A program made the translations under genes and the position numbers. From NCBI RefSeq assembly GCF_009848685.1, contig NZ_WXTX01000023.1:1-38621 (forward strand): a DNA stretch of 38,621 nucleotides, in the 5' to 3' direction. This stretch comes from Andreprevotia sp. IGB-42 (GTDB lineage Bacteria > Pseudomonadota > Gammaproteobacteria > Burkholderiales > Chitinibacteraceae). Of this stretch, positions 1 to 10,182 are shown piece by piece. Under the pieces are notes generated by a model. It saw only the letters and a program-made list of their open reading frames with translations, was not told where the DNA came from and did not search any database. How positions within the stretch are numbered: position 1 is the first letter of the stretch; every line of letters begins with the position of its first letter.

Positions 1-790
1 GGGCGATATCGGGGACTTGCGCCGCGATGACCGGGGCCATGTCGGTGGAGGGGATGATGCGGCGGCTGAAGCTGTGGCGCCAGCCCAGCCCCAGGCCGAG
101 GTCGATGCGGCTGCCGCTGTTGTAATAACGGGTGAAGGTCTGGCCGGGTGCCCAGGTCAGATCCGGCTCGGTCTGGAACTTGTTGCCGGTGGCGGTGTTG
201 ACGGGGTTGGCAGTCAGAGGACAACGCTGGCCCTGGTCGTCATCGACGTCTTCGGTATCGCACGATTGATTGGGGGCACACTGCGCCCGGATGCGGCAGC
301 CGCCGAAGCTTTTGCTCAGGTAGTTGCCTGCGCTGCAGATCGGGCGGCAGCGGTGGCTGACCGGGCCGAAGAACTGGCCGGTAGGGCAGTTGCCAACATA
401 GGAAGCCTCCCAAGAATGCCCCACCGAATCCACGTAGCCAGTCATGCCACGAGGGTAGTAATACGCAAGCCATCCCCCCATCCAAATAGATGAGCCGCCA
501 TTTGTGCCACCATCAATACGTACGGTATTGCCGGGAGGCGGGAATGTCTGCATGAGAACCAAGCCCGCATACCCGCCTACCTCGTAATACGCAACAGGCG
601 GCGTATACCCGATGATCTGGCCGAGGTATGGGTCGTCGGTATTGGTTGATTTGACCTCCCAGTGCGCCCCCTGCCCTGCCTGCGCCAGCGCCATCACGCC
701 GCTCAGCAGTGCCGCCTGCACCAAACGCCCGCGCTCAGGTAGCAGGCTGAACAAGCGGGACAGAATCGGCATGAACAATGTGGACAGCAT
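1..790 (-). CDS. RHS/YD-repeat family protein, N-terminal part (cut by window edge)
   Basis: The reading frame stays open from an ATG at 790 to the left edge, giving 263 residues, so the C-terminus lies outside the window. The start has a hydrophobic stretch (residues about 7-40) like a signal peptide; a second in-frame ATG at 772 is an equally plausible start, and neither has a clear Shine-Dalgarno. Residues about 140-195 are cysteine-rich. From residue 195 the sequence reads NPVNTATGNKFQTEPDL, later FTRYYNS and LGLGWRHSF, which is the DUF6531-type entry module of RHS proteins that precedes the YD-repeat shell. Such proteins encase C-terminal toxins or serve as secreted surface proteins; the toxin end is not visible, so its role cannot be named. 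A promoter about 100 bp upstream fits this gene. Confidence 0.82.
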   Translation of the reverse strand, partial: MLSTLFMPILSRLFSLLPERGRLVQAALLSGVMALAQAGQGAHWEVKSTNTDDPYLGQIIGYTPPVAYYEVGGYAGLVLMQTFPPPGNTVRIDGGTNGGSSIWMGGWLAYYYPRGMTGYVDSVGHSWEASYVGNCPTGQFFGPVSHRCRPICSAGNYLSKSFGGCRIRAQCAPNQSCDTEDVDDDQGQRCPLTANPVNTATGNKFQTEPDLTWAPGQTFTRYYNSGSRIDLGLGLGWRHSFSRRIIPSTDMAPVIAAQVPDIA

Positions 791-896
791 GGGTGCTTGA
801 ACCTGGGTAGATTGACTGGCGAGCGGATGCGGGCAGCGTCAACGCTGGGCGCAACACCTGCCTTGGCAGAAAGCGGGCAAGGTATACGCCCCCGGC

Positions 897-925
897 TTTA
901 TACCGGACGCTTAACTTACGATCAA
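897..925 (-). promoter_or_regulatory. Probable sigma-70 promoter for the RHS gene
   Basis: On the minus strand there is TTGATC (920-925), a 17-bp spacer and TATAAA (897-902), in an AT-rich patch. Transcription would begin near 890 and leave a leader of about 100 nt before the RHS start at 790. Confidence 0.5.
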
Positions 926-1569
926 ATTAATTTTCAAAGATGGTAAGGCCACCCGATCATTCAGCTTTAAATATGCCAAAGTCATTGTCAGCTTCCAGTC
1001 TAAGCAACTCACCCTCAACGCCGGGAAAAAGCAGCAATTGCTGACGAAGTTGCAAGCCATACAGCTTCAAACGGCGGGATATATTCAGCGCCTGCATCCT
1101 CAACCCGCATCACACCATCCGCTTTTACGGGGCGCCATACTGCGCAGCGGCATGGTGATCTGCCTGGAATGCGCGGATGGAGTGGCAGCACAAAGGTGCC
1201 ACCATGGGCGCTGTACACGGGTATGGAGAAACGGCCGCTGCAGATCGGGCTGCAACCCGAAGCGGGATTGGCGGGCGCTGGCGCAGCAGCACCGTGGCGC
1301 TGCATCCCGGCCGGCAGCGCATTGATGCTGCAAACCCTGTGTTGCCTTGGGGTAGCGACGGGTTAACGACTTGAGCAAGACACACTTTCGTCCTTGCTGC
1401 GGCCATTGCGCCAACCATTGCCTGCACCTGCCTGATCAACCCGATACGTTGCCCCACCCCGCAAACGGTGAAGCCCGCGCTGATGGGGTGGCCGCACGGC
1501 ATGCCTGCAAGCCGTTCACCAAGCCGTATCATCCGCCCCTCCTCCCACCCATAGCACTTCAGCGCCATC
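926..1569. other. Intergenic stretch without a convincing gene
   Basis: Between the RHS promoter and the lipoprotein promoter several overlapping open frames of 95-147 codons exist on both strands. None shows a recognisable domain, a good ribosome-binding site or a sensible composition. It may be decayed coding DNA; I see no RNA gene or mobile element in it. Confidence 0.5.
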
Positions 1570-1580
1570 TTGCCACTTCA

Positions 1581-1600
1581 ATTTGAAAGCGCTTTCAAAT
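1581..1600. promoter_or_regulatory. Perfect 20-bp palindrome, LacI-family-type operator
   Basis: The half-site ATTTGAAAGC is followed directly by its exact reverse complement. The core TGAAAGCGCTTTCA is the classic form of LacI/GalR-family operators, with a central CG and A/T-rich flanks. It covers the -35 box of the downstream promoter, so binding would repress the lipoprotein gene. The regulator itself is not in the window. Confidence 0.75.
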
Positions 1601-1611
1601 CAACGTACATT
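1583..1611 (+). promoter_or_regulatory. Sigma-70 promoter for the lipoprotein gene
   Basis: TTGAAA (1583-1588), a 17-bp spacer and TACATT (1606-1611) precede the gene. The -35 box lies inside the palindromic operator, so promoter and operator support each other. Confidence 0.6.
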
Positions 1612-1646
1612 ACGCCATCGCTAAAACAATGCTGATGGATGACGTC

Positions 1647-3161
1647 ATGAAAAAGCTGCTGCTGGGCGTATTGCTGGCCGGATTGGGCGCTGCCGGCCTG
1701 AGTGCCTGCGGGGGTGGCAGCGATGCTGCAACACCCAGCTCGCCGTCGGCGACGAACACGGCAGCCGGCGTGGTGCCACCGGCCGTGGTGGAGCTGGGCG
1801 CGACAGCCACGACGGTGGCATGCAATCCGCCATGGCGCAGCAGCACGGTGTATCTGGCAGGGGCCATGGTCAGTGATGGCGGGCAGAACTATACCGCAGC
1901 GTACTGGACGCAAAACCAGAACCCGGCCACCAATAGTGATAGTGCCGGCAGCGGCAAACCCTGGGTGCCGGGCGGTGCATGCGGCGCGGCCGGCCCGACG
2001 CCCACGCCAGCGCCTTCGGCAGTGCCGACCCCCACCCCGCTGCCATCAGCCAGCGGGCGCGCGCTGGCGCTGCCCATCGGCATCGAGAACGTCAACGATT
2101 CGCCGCTGAAATCCGCCAGCTACCGCGCGCTGCTGCGCTTTGTGCCGGTAGGCACCATCAGCATCGACCGCTTCTATTTCGGCTTCAAGCTGCGCGGCGC
2201 CAAGTGCGACGAGCCTGATGTGGCAGGCTACGGTGCTGGCGATGGCGGGCTGCTGCGCGGCAGCCTGGTGCAGATCAATGCCGCCACGGGTTTGCCCGGC
2301 GCGGTGCTTGCCAGCGAAACCATCAATGCCTGCACGCGCCACAACCAGGCCAAGGCAGAGATCAATGGCGAAACGCCGGTGCTGGCGTGGGTAAATACCC
2401 CGGCCATGCTGCAGGGCGGCAGCATGTATGCGCTGATCGTGAGCAACGCGCATACCGATCCGGCCCGCAACTTCTTCTCGTTCAACATGCCGCTGGCCGA
2501 TACCGCACTGGCTGGCCCGCATGCCCGCAATGAACTCGCCAGCAGTGCCGGCGGCGCGCTGATGGCGCTGGATCCGCGCGAGCACATAGCGTGGTCGGAC
2601 AACAATGGGGGCAGCTGGCAATACGGCTCGTTCAACGGCCAGTACCGCTCTTATATGAATGACCGAGATCTGGCGCACCCGGCCACGCGGCTACCGCAAT
2701 ATGGCTTCCGCCTGACCAGTGGCGCCATGCTGGCCGGGCAGGCGTATTACGCATATAGCGCCGATTGCGTGGGCTGCACCGTGGCCTACCCGAACGCGCG
2801 CTACGCCCGCACGCTGACCGAGGTGGGTGGCTTTACCGCATCGGGCAGCAATGTAGGCACGCTGACACTGCGCAACACCAGCAACGGTGCACAATCGAGC
2901 TGCACGCCAACGCAAGGTTACGGCTTGCGCAAATGCACCTTGCCCGCCCCCGTCAACGTTGCCGTGGGGCAAGGCTATACCGTGCAATCCACCGGTACCG
3001 TGGAACTGATGAAGCTGGATTACTCGCAGCAGTTGCTGTTCCCGAACGTGGGCACGGCCAACGGCGAACAGCGCGCCTACCAGCCCAACCCGGTGCCGGG
3101 CACCAAAGCGAAGGATGTGCCCAGCCTGTGGGCAGGGCCGCGTTCGACTTATTTCAACTGA
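1647..3161 (+). CDS. Secreted lipoprotein with a CBM5/12-like chitin-binding module
   Basis: I take the ATG at 1647 as start because it gives a compact lipoprotein signal, MKKLLLGVLL followed by the lipobox LSAC; an in-frame ATG at 1629 would only add six polar residues. After a short Ser/Thr/Ala linker comes a module of about 50 residues with the W-R-S-S-T-x-Y-x-x-G and Y-x-A-x-Y-W-T pattern of CBM5/12 chitin/cellulose-binding domains, closed by two cysteines. A PTPTP-type linker leads to a C-terminal region of about 370 residues that I do not recognise; it has several Cys pairs but no visible hydrolase motif. It is probably an outer-membrane lipoprotein facing a polysaccharide. The LacI-type operator suggests sugar-dependent expression. 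The chitin link is inference from the module. Confidence 0.78.
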   Translation: MKKLLLGVLLAGLGAAGLSACGGGSDAATPSSPSATNTAAGVVPPAVVELGATATTVACNPPWRSSTVYLAGAMVSDGGQNYTAAYWTQNQNPATNSDSAGSGKPWVPGGACGAAGPTPTPAPSAVPTPTPLPSASGRALALPIGIENVNDSPLKSASYRALLRFVPVGTISIDRFYFGFKLRGAKCDEPDVAGYGAGDGGLLRGSLVQINAATGLPGAVLASETINACTRHNQAKAEINGETPVLAWVNTPAMLQGGSMYALIVSNAHTDPARNFFSFNMPLADTALAGPHARNELASSAGGALMALDPREHIAWSDNNGGSWQYGSFNGQYRSYMNDRDLAHPATRLPQYGFRLTSGAMLAGQAYYAYSADCVGCTVAYPNARYARTLTEVGGFTASGSNVGTLTLRNTSNGAQSSCTPTQGYGLRKCTLPAPVNVAVGQGYTVQSTGTVELMKLDYSQQLLFPNVGTANGEQRAYQPNPVPGTKAKDVPSLWAGPRSTYFN

Positions 3162-3265
3162 AACTCAACTCAAGCGGCATCGCTGCATGAGGTTGCCTCG
3201 CTGGTGTGCGGAGCGGCCGCCACCCGGCAGCCCCGCCCCTCTCTCTTGCCGGTTGAAGTAATCCA

Positions 3266-3934
3266 TCACGCCGCAAGCGGCATGGCTTGTGCGCTGAGCA
3301 CCAGCGGTTGGGCAGTCGCCACTGGCGCAGCCATGCAATGGGTGATGCGCGCTGCGTGCGCTTGCTGCACGGTGTACAGCGCCTGCTGCAGCGCATCGTC
3401 CAGCGCGGCCATGGTGCGCAGCTTGTGGCGCTGGATGCGCATGTGGCTGCCGCTGACGGTGGTTTTCCACTGGCGGGTGCGCACGCTTTGCATGCCGATC
3501 CATTCATCGACGATGGCGGCGCGCAGCCGCACGGGGATTACGCCACGGTCCGCAGCGGGTTCGCCCCCCTCGCCTGCTGCCGCCGCGCTGCGGGTTTTGC
3601 GGGCTGGCCAGCGGTCCGGCAGCAGCCGCGCCAGCTGGTTGCGATCGCCCACGCGGCCGGCCAGCGCGGCCCAGATCACCAGTTTCTGCAGCGGCGGCAG
3701 TTGATCGAGCGTGCGCAGCACGCTACCCGCCAGCAGGTTTTCATCTGCCAGCCGCGGCATGCTGTCCGGCGCGTAGCGGCTGTGGATGATCTTGACGCCG
3801 CCCACGCGCACCGCCCATGCGGCAAGGCTGGTGGCGGTGAGGAAGCGCACCGGCTGTGCCTGGCGGGCGATGGCTTGCGCCAAGTGCGGGGCGGTGTGGC
3901 GGATGGTGTTGGCGGAATGGGTTGCGGTGTTCAT
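3266..3934 (-). CDS. Prophage protein of unknown function, last gene of the leftward operon
   Basis: The 222-aa frame starts at an ATG with AGGAG seven bases upstream. The same frame stays open further upstream, but that part is antisense to nothing conserved and lies inside terminase DNA. The middle (LPPLQKLVIWAALAG, then DRNQLARLLPDRW) is helical and could hold a small DNA-binding fold; the C-terminal half, with QWKTTVSGSHMRIQRHK, is basic and helical. The position after the terminase, where a portal gene would be expected, and the basic character would fit a late regulator, but no family is recognised. Confidence 0.65.
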   Translation of the reverse strand: MNTATHSANTIRHTAPHLAQAIARQAQPVRFLTATSLAAWAVRVGGVKIIHSRYAPDSMPRLADENLLAGSVLRTLDQLPPLQKLVIWAALAGRVGDRNQLARLLPDRWPARKTRSAAAAGEGGEPAADRGVIPVRLRAAIVDEWIGMQSVRTRQWKTTVSGSHMRIQRHKLRTMAALDDALQQALYTVQQAHAARITHCMAAPVATAQPLVLSAQAMPLAA

Positions 3935-4170
3935 CGTTTGCTCCTGGGTGGTGCCGTATCGTTCATATCGGGTTGGTTGCTGCGGTAGTGCGTGTGTGGT
4001 CCGGGCGATGCGGCTATCCGGCACCAGAGTTGATGGGGCTGGCGGCGGCTTGTGCCGCAGTCCCGGGTGGTCCGCGCCTTTGGCCAACCGGCCGTGCGCA
4101 GCCTTGCGGATACAACGGAGCCGCAGTGCCCGCTCCCTTCCCCACGCCATCCGCCGTGGCGATTGCGTTT

Positions 4171-5538
4171 TCAGTAGCCGGCATAGCGATCCCCCACGGT
4201 GCTGGTGCGCGCCAACTGGCGGCTGGCATGCGGGCGCGGGCCGCGCTCGAATGCCCAGTTCAGGAACTGGCTCATGCTGTCCACCTGGTCGTCGTGCTTG
4301 CTGTTGGGAAAGCCAGCGCATTCGCGCTCGAACTCGCCCAGCCACAGCGCGCGGCGCGGCAGCATGACCTTGCCGGCCTCGATCAATGGCGATGCGCGCA
4401 ACATGCGGCTTTGCTTGTCGCCATGCGGGGCGATGGCGATCACCGGCACGTGCTCGCGCTTCAGTTCCTGCGCCAGGCTCACGCCGCTGGCCTTGTCCTC
4501 GATCAGCACCGCGCTGGCATGGTGCCGGGTGGCGGCTTGCTTCACTTCCTGGCGCAGCGCCGGGTAATCCACGCGCTTGCGGATCACGTCCAGCAGCCAG
4601 TAGCGGCCATCGGCCACGCCCCACACCGTGCCCACGCTGGGGTCGTTGTGCTGCGCCACTTTCTGGGCGGTATCCCAGCTGCACACCACCATGTCGAAGT
4701 GGGTGGGCGTGACGTCGTAGCGGCCGAACCAGCGCAGCTTGATCAGCCCGCCTTCCAGCGGTGCCGGGCGTTGCTGGTACAGCGCTTCCCACTCGCGGCT
4801 GCCCAGCGTGCGCTCGATCTGCTGCAGCACCGGCAGTGGAAACTTCTGCGGCCATAGTGGTTTGCCTGCCGTGTTGATGGCGGGCAGGCACAGCACCTCC
4901 CAGCCTTCGTGCGCGTGCTCGCCCTGCAGCCAGCCGGCCAGGTCGTCCTCGTGCCAGCGGGTCTGGATCACCACGATGGCGCCATCGCTCATCAGCCGCG
5001 TATACGCCACTGCCGCATACCAATCCTTGAGCTTGCGGCGCACGGTATCGCTGTCGGCATCTTCACGGCCCTTGAGCGGATCGTCGATCAGCATCAGGTG
5101 TGCGCCGCGCCCGGTCATCGGGCCGCCCACGCCCACCGCGTAATACACGCCGCCCTGCCCGGTATGGAAACGCCGCGCCGAGGTGGAATCGCGCCGCACG
5201 CCCACATTGCCGAACACCGCGCCGAAGGTGGGCTCGGCCAGCTGGTTGCGTACCTTGCGGCCAAAATCATCGGCCAGCTCCTGCGCGTAGGTGGCGTGGA
5301 TGATGTAGCGATCCGGGTGGCGGCCCAGGTACCACGCCGGGAAGAACTCGCTGGCCAGCATGCTTTTGCCGTGGCGCGGCGGCATGAAGATCATCAGCCG
5401 CTTGCAGCGCCCGTCCGCCACCGCCTGCAACCGCTCGGCCATCAGCCGGTGGTGGCGTGCAATGGCGTAGCCCGGCCACTGGTACTTGGCGTAGGCCAGC
5501 AGGTTTTGCCGCGCCAGCGTTTCAATCCGTATCGGCAT
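4171..5538 (-). CDS. Phage terminase large subunit (packaging ATPase/nuclease)
   Basis: The terminase motor cuts concatemeric phage DNA and pumps it into the prohead. The N-terminal ATPase shows Walker A MPPRHGKS (Lys58) and Walker B LMLIDDPL. The C-terminal RNase H-like nuclease shows VVCSWDTAQK and later DDQVDSM, matching the TIGR01630/terminase_6 type. The start ATG at 5538 (MPIRIETL) overlaps the end of the small-subunit gene by 17 bp, as is usual for terS-terL pairs. A longer upstream start in the same frame would run deep into terS and is unlikely. At 455 aa it looks full length with key residues intact. Oddly, no portal or capsid gene follows; only one unknown gene remains before host-like DNA. 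Confidence 0.92.
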   Translation of the reverse strand: MPIRIETLARQNLLAYAKYQWPGYAIARHHRLMAERLQAVADGRCKRLMIFMPPRHGKSMLASEFFPAWYLGRHPDRYIIHATYAQELADDFGRKVRNQLAEPTFGAVFGNVGVRRDSTSARRFHTGQGGVYYAVGVGGPMTGRGAHLMLIDDPLKGREDADSDTVRRKLKDWYAAVAYTRLMSDGAIVVIQTRWHEDDLAGWLQGEHAHEGWEVLCLPAINTAGKPLWPQKFPLPVLQQIERTLGSREWEALYQQRPAPLEGGLIKLRWFGRYDVTPTHFDMVVCSWDTAQKVAQHNDPSVGTVWGVADGRYWLLDVIRKRVDYPALRQEVKQAATRHHASAVLIEDKASGVSLAQELKREHVPVIAIAPHGDKQSRMLRASPLIEAGKVMLPRRALWLGEFERECAGFPNSKHDDQVDSMSQFLNWAFERGPRPHASRQLARTSTVGDRYAGY

Positions 5539-6369
5539 GGCTGCGCTCCAGTTCGGCCAGTACATGGGCGGCCAGCGTTTCGGATTCCTGCTCGCTGTAC
5601 AGGCTGCCGCCGGCGGGGGCTTCATCCAGCCCGCGCAGGCGGCGGATGGTTTCGATGGCCTTTTGCGCGGTATCGATCATGATCTTGGCGTCGCGCGGGT
5701 CCAGCTCGCCGGCTGTCGCCGCCTTTTCCAGCCCGATCAGCACATGGCGGCTGATGCGCAGCGCGCGCTGGGTGTCTTCGCTGTCTTCATCGCTGGCGGG
5801 CACGTTGCTGGCGGGCGGGTTGCTGGCGACAAGGGGCGGATTGCCGCTGGCGGCAGGCGGGTTGGCCACGGGCGATGCGCTGCCTGCATCTGCCGCAACG
5901 GCGGCATTGCCTTGGGTGGCAGCCCGCGTGGCGCCCGGCATGGATAGCGCCGGCGGCAATGCCAGCCACGGTGCGATATCGGCCGCGCTTGCATCCGCTG
6001 CATCCGCCAAACCCTCTGCGGCCGGCAATGCAGATACAGAATCGACCAGCGCCTTGGGGCAACGCTGGCTGACCATACCGGCCAGCGTTGCCGCATGCGC
6101 CAGTTGGCGCAGTGTATCGTTGGCAGCGACCGAACCCGCGTTGCCGCGCGCCGGCGTTGCCACGCGTAGCCAGCCGTGGCGAATGGCGTTGTTGCGGACC
6201 GCTGCCTCGCTGATGCCGTACTGCGCGGCCAACTTGCGCACGCTGCACAGGCCAGCCGCGTAATCCGCCTGCAGCGCTATCCAGTCGATATTGGCCGGCG
6301 GGCGGCCACGACCACGCCGCGCGGGTGTGGCCTGGTCCATGGTGAAGAGCGGGGTTTGCACATTGCTCA

Positions 6370-6370
<1 letters not shown>
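5522..6370 (-). CDS. Phage terminase small subunit with low-complexity insert
   Basis: The small subunit recognises phage DNA and recruits the large subunit. After MSNVQTPLF the protein has RRGRGRPP followed by a helix-turn-helix (residues about 25-65, with VRKLAAQYGISEAAVRNNAIRHGW) typical of terminase small subunits. The C-terminal part (from about 200, with DAKIMIDTAQKAIETIRRL) is the conserved oligomerisation-like helix pair. Between them lies about 100 residues of Ala/Pro/Ser/Asn-rich low complexity, which is unusual. The start at 6370 overlaps the upstream stop by one base (TAATG). The same frame is open upstream only because the neighbouring gene is repetitive. Confidence 0.87.
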
Positions 6371-7767
<1,397 letters not shown>

Positions 7768-9099
7768 TCAGGCCTCCTGGTCTTGCCAGCTGAAATGGTT
7801 GCGGGCGCGGTTGGGTGGGGTGGTGGTGGGCAGGTCTGCCGCCCAGTTGGCAAAGCGTTGTGTGCTCATGTCGCAAAACAGCGGCACATCGCCGGTTTCG
7901 CCCTGGCGGCTTTTGCCGACGATGGCCATGGCGTAGTGCTGCGATTGCGCGCGGTCGTAATAGCCGGGGCGGTACATGAACACGATCAGGTCGGCGTCTT
8001 GCTCGATGGCGCCGGATTCACGCAGGTCGCTCATCAGCGGGCGCTTGTCGCCGCGCTCTTCCACCTTGCGGGAGAGCTGCGACAGCGCAATCACCGGCAC
8101 CTGCAGATCCTTGGCAATGGCCTTCAGGCCACGGCTGATGCGGCTGATCTCTTGCGTGCGGTTCTCGCTGCCGTCATCACTCATCAGTTGCAGGTAATCC
8201 ACCACCACCAAGCCCAATCCATGCTGGCGCTTGAGCTTGCGGCACTTGCCGGCAATGCGCGCCAGGCTGGGGTTGCTGTGGAAATCGAACACCATCTGCA
8301 GATCGGCCGCGCGCTCCACGCCGTTGGCCAGTTGCGCCCAGTCGGCGTCATCCAGCCGGCCGCGCTGCAGCGCCTTCATGTTGATGCCCGATTGCGTGGC
8401 CAGCGTGCGCATGGCGGTTTGCTGCTCGCCCATTTCCAGGCAGAACAGCGCCACCATGCGGTTGGCGGCGACAGCCTGCGCGCAGTGCATGGCAAAGGCA
8501 GTCTTGCCCATGGCCGGGCGACCGGCCACGATGACCAGATCACCCGCCTGCAGCCCGCCGGTCAGCTCGTCGAAATCCGCCAGCCCCACCGGCACGCCGG
8601 GAATGGCACCGTCGGCCCGATAACGGCGGTCGATCTCCGCCACACCGCCATGCAGCAGGCTTTTGACCTGCACCCAGTCTTGCGCGCTGCCGGCATCCAG
8701 CTCGGCCAGCAGGCCGATGGCGTGTTCGTGCGCGGCCTCCGGGCAGGCCAGCGCTGCTGCGGCGTGGGCAATGGCGTGGCCGATATCCGCCAGTTGCGCG
8801 CGCTTGCCGTGATCGATCACGCGCTGCGCATACAGCGCGATGTTGGCAGCGGCACCCGGGTTGCGATACAGATCGCCCATCTCGGCCAGCGGCACGGTGG
8901 TGTTCTCGGCAGCCAGCGTTTCGTACACGTCGATCAGGCTGGGCGTGATGCCGGCCGCCACCAGCCGCAGCAGCGCGCTGTACACCGCGCGGTGCGCATC
9001 GCTGAAGCGGGCCTGCGGCACCGCGTGGGCATCCAGCAATGTGGCATCGCGCAGCACGCAGCCCAGATAGGCAGCCTCTGCCTGCAGGCGGGGGTTCAT
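7768..9099 (-). CDS. Phage replicative DNA helicase, DnaB family
   Basis: This hexameric 5'-3' helicase unwinds DNA ahead of the phage fork. The N-terminal DnaB domain begins at MNPRLQAEAAYLG. The C-terminal RecA-like motor has Walker A VAGRPAMGKT (Lys199), Walker B VVVDYLQLM, and downstream SQLSRKVEERGDKRP and DLRESGAIEQDADL, all standard DnaB motifs. The length of 443 aa fits the family. The ATG overlaps the stop of the upstream replication gene (ATGA), so the two are translationally coupled; the longer upstream frame to 9351 is not needed. Presence beside an O-like initiator means this phage brings its own helicase rather than only loading the host one. Confidence 0.93.
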   Translation of the reverse strand: MNPRLQAEAAYLGCVLRDATLLDAHAVPQARFSDAHRAVYSALLRLVAAGITPSLIDVYETLAAENTTVPLAEMGDLYRNPGAAANIALYAQRVIDHGKRAQLADIGHAIAHAAAALACPEAAHEHAIGLLAELDAGSAQDWVQVKSLLHGGVAEIDRRYRADGAIPGVPVGLADFDELTGGLQAGDLVIVAGRPAMGKTAFAMHCAQAVAANRMVALFCLEMGEQQTAMRTLATQSGINMKALQRGRLDDADWAQLANGVERAADLQMVFDFHSNPSLARIAGKCRKLKRQHGLGLVVVDYLQLMSDDGSENRTQEISRISRGLKAIAKDLQVPVIALSQLSRKVEERGDKRPLMSDLRESGAIEQDADLIVFMYRPGYYDRAQSQHYAMAIVGKSRQGETGDVPLFCDMSTQRFANWAADLPTTTPPNRARNHFSWQDQEA

Positions 9100-10127
9100 T
9101 GCGCACCGCCGTGGTAGCGCCCTTCCACCACCTTGGCAAAGTTGCCCGGCCGCAGCAGCCATTCCAGATCGGCCATGAAGGGCGGCTTGCCAGCCACGCT
9201 GTTGCTGTTGCCCACCAGGAATGCCGATTGCGCCACGTAGCCGAAGTAGCGGCGCCAGAAGCGCAGGCCATCGGCCTTGCCGCTGTAGCGGCCGGCTTTC
9301 AGGTTTTCGTTCCAGCGGGCACGCAGCAGACGGGCACGTACCTGATGCCACACCAGCACTTGCGGGCAGGCCGGCAGCAGCTCGTGATACAGCGCAATGA
9401 TCTCGCGCTGCGGGCAGCTGGCATGCGCCGGGGCTGCAATGCGCAGCCTGGCGGCCTTGCCACTGCGCGGCGTGCTGGCGGTATCGGCCATGGCATCCAG
9501 CAGCGCATCGAGGGCGGCATCTGCGCTGGCATCGCCTTCGCCCGGTGCATCACCCGCCGGCAGGCTGGTGCTGGCATCCACGCCGTGCTGGCTGGTAGCG
9601 CCCGTTTCATCCGGGGCTGGCTGCATTGCGGCTGCTGCGGTAGCCAAGGAAGCGTTAGCTTCCTCAATGGTTTGTTGGGATTGTTTGTTGTGTGTAGCGC
9701 TTTGCAACACCTGGCTGTCGGGTTTTGCTACGGCCGTGGTGCCCGCAACCGCCGCATTGGCCAGGCCAGCCAGCCGCCAGTCGGCAGGGGCGTTGAAGCC
9801 CACCAGGTAGCCAAACCGCCCCTTGCGTGCGGTGATGATGTGCATGTCCAGCAGCGACTGGAATACCTTGCTGGCATCCGGCCGGTGGATGCCCGCCAGC
9901 GCGGCCAGCTGGGTGATGGTGATGTCATCCGTCTCCTTGCAGAAACCATAGGTCTTGCGCGTGATGGCCAGCGCCAGCTTGAGCTGGCGGCCTGCCAGGC
10001 CAGCGGCCAGCAAGGCATCCATCACACCGTTGGGAATGGCCACGAAGCCGGCCTGCCACTGCGGCAGGGGGCCGGCCAGCATGGGGTTCAGGACGGCAGT
10101 GGCGGCAAGGCGGGGAATTGCGTTCAT
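9096..10127 (-). CDS. Phage replication initiator, lambda O-like N-terminal domain
   Basis: The 343-aa protein starts at an ATG with GGAG upstream. Residues about 20-105 (QWQAGFVAIPNGVMDALL, then RQLKLALAITRKTYGF and ITQLAALAGIHRPDASKVFQ) match the winged-helix origin-binding domain of phage O/RepO proteins. A long Ala/Thr/Ser-rich linker of roughly 110 residues follows. The C-terminal part (with LRFWRRYFGYV) is likely the helicase-contacting domain. The gene ends inside the helicase start codon. In lambda-type phages the origin lies inside the O gene; I see no clear iterons here. The assignment to O-like initiators is firm, the finer role is inferred. Confidence 0.87.
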   Translation of the reverse strand: MNAIPRLAATAVLNPMLAGPLPQWQAGFVAIPNGVMDALLAAGLAGRQLKLALAITRKTYGFCKETDDITITQLAALAGIHRPDASKVFQSLLDMHIITARKGRFGYLVGFNAPADWRLAGLANAAVAGTTAVAKPDSQVLQSATHNKQSQQTIEEANASLATAAAAMQPAPDETGATSQHGVDASTSLPAGDAPGEGDASADAALDALLDAMADTASTPRSGKAARLRIAAPAHASCPQREIIALYHELLPACPQVLVWHQVRARLLRARWNENLKAGRYSGKADGLRFWRRYFGYVAQSAFLVGNSNSVAGKPPFMADLEWLLRPGNFAKVVEGRYHGGAQ

Positions 10128-10182
10128 CGTTGCTCCAGATTCGGGGATGTGGCGGTTGCTGGCGGGAAGCGCGTGCGGGCAA

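Noticed and set aside
17-493. A 158-codon plus-strand frame at the left edge
   Set aside because: It lies antisense to the RHS N-terminal domain, which carries recognisable motifs.
1125-1568. A 147-codon minus-strand frame before the lipoprotein gene
   Set aside because: No ribosome-binding site, no domain, and several competing frames on both strands; composition is not convincing.
3935-5023. Upstream extension of the 222-aa prophage gene to 585 codons
   Set aside because: The extra part overlaps the terminase large subunit in another frame and has shadow composition. The ATG at 3934 has a good Shine-Dalgarno.
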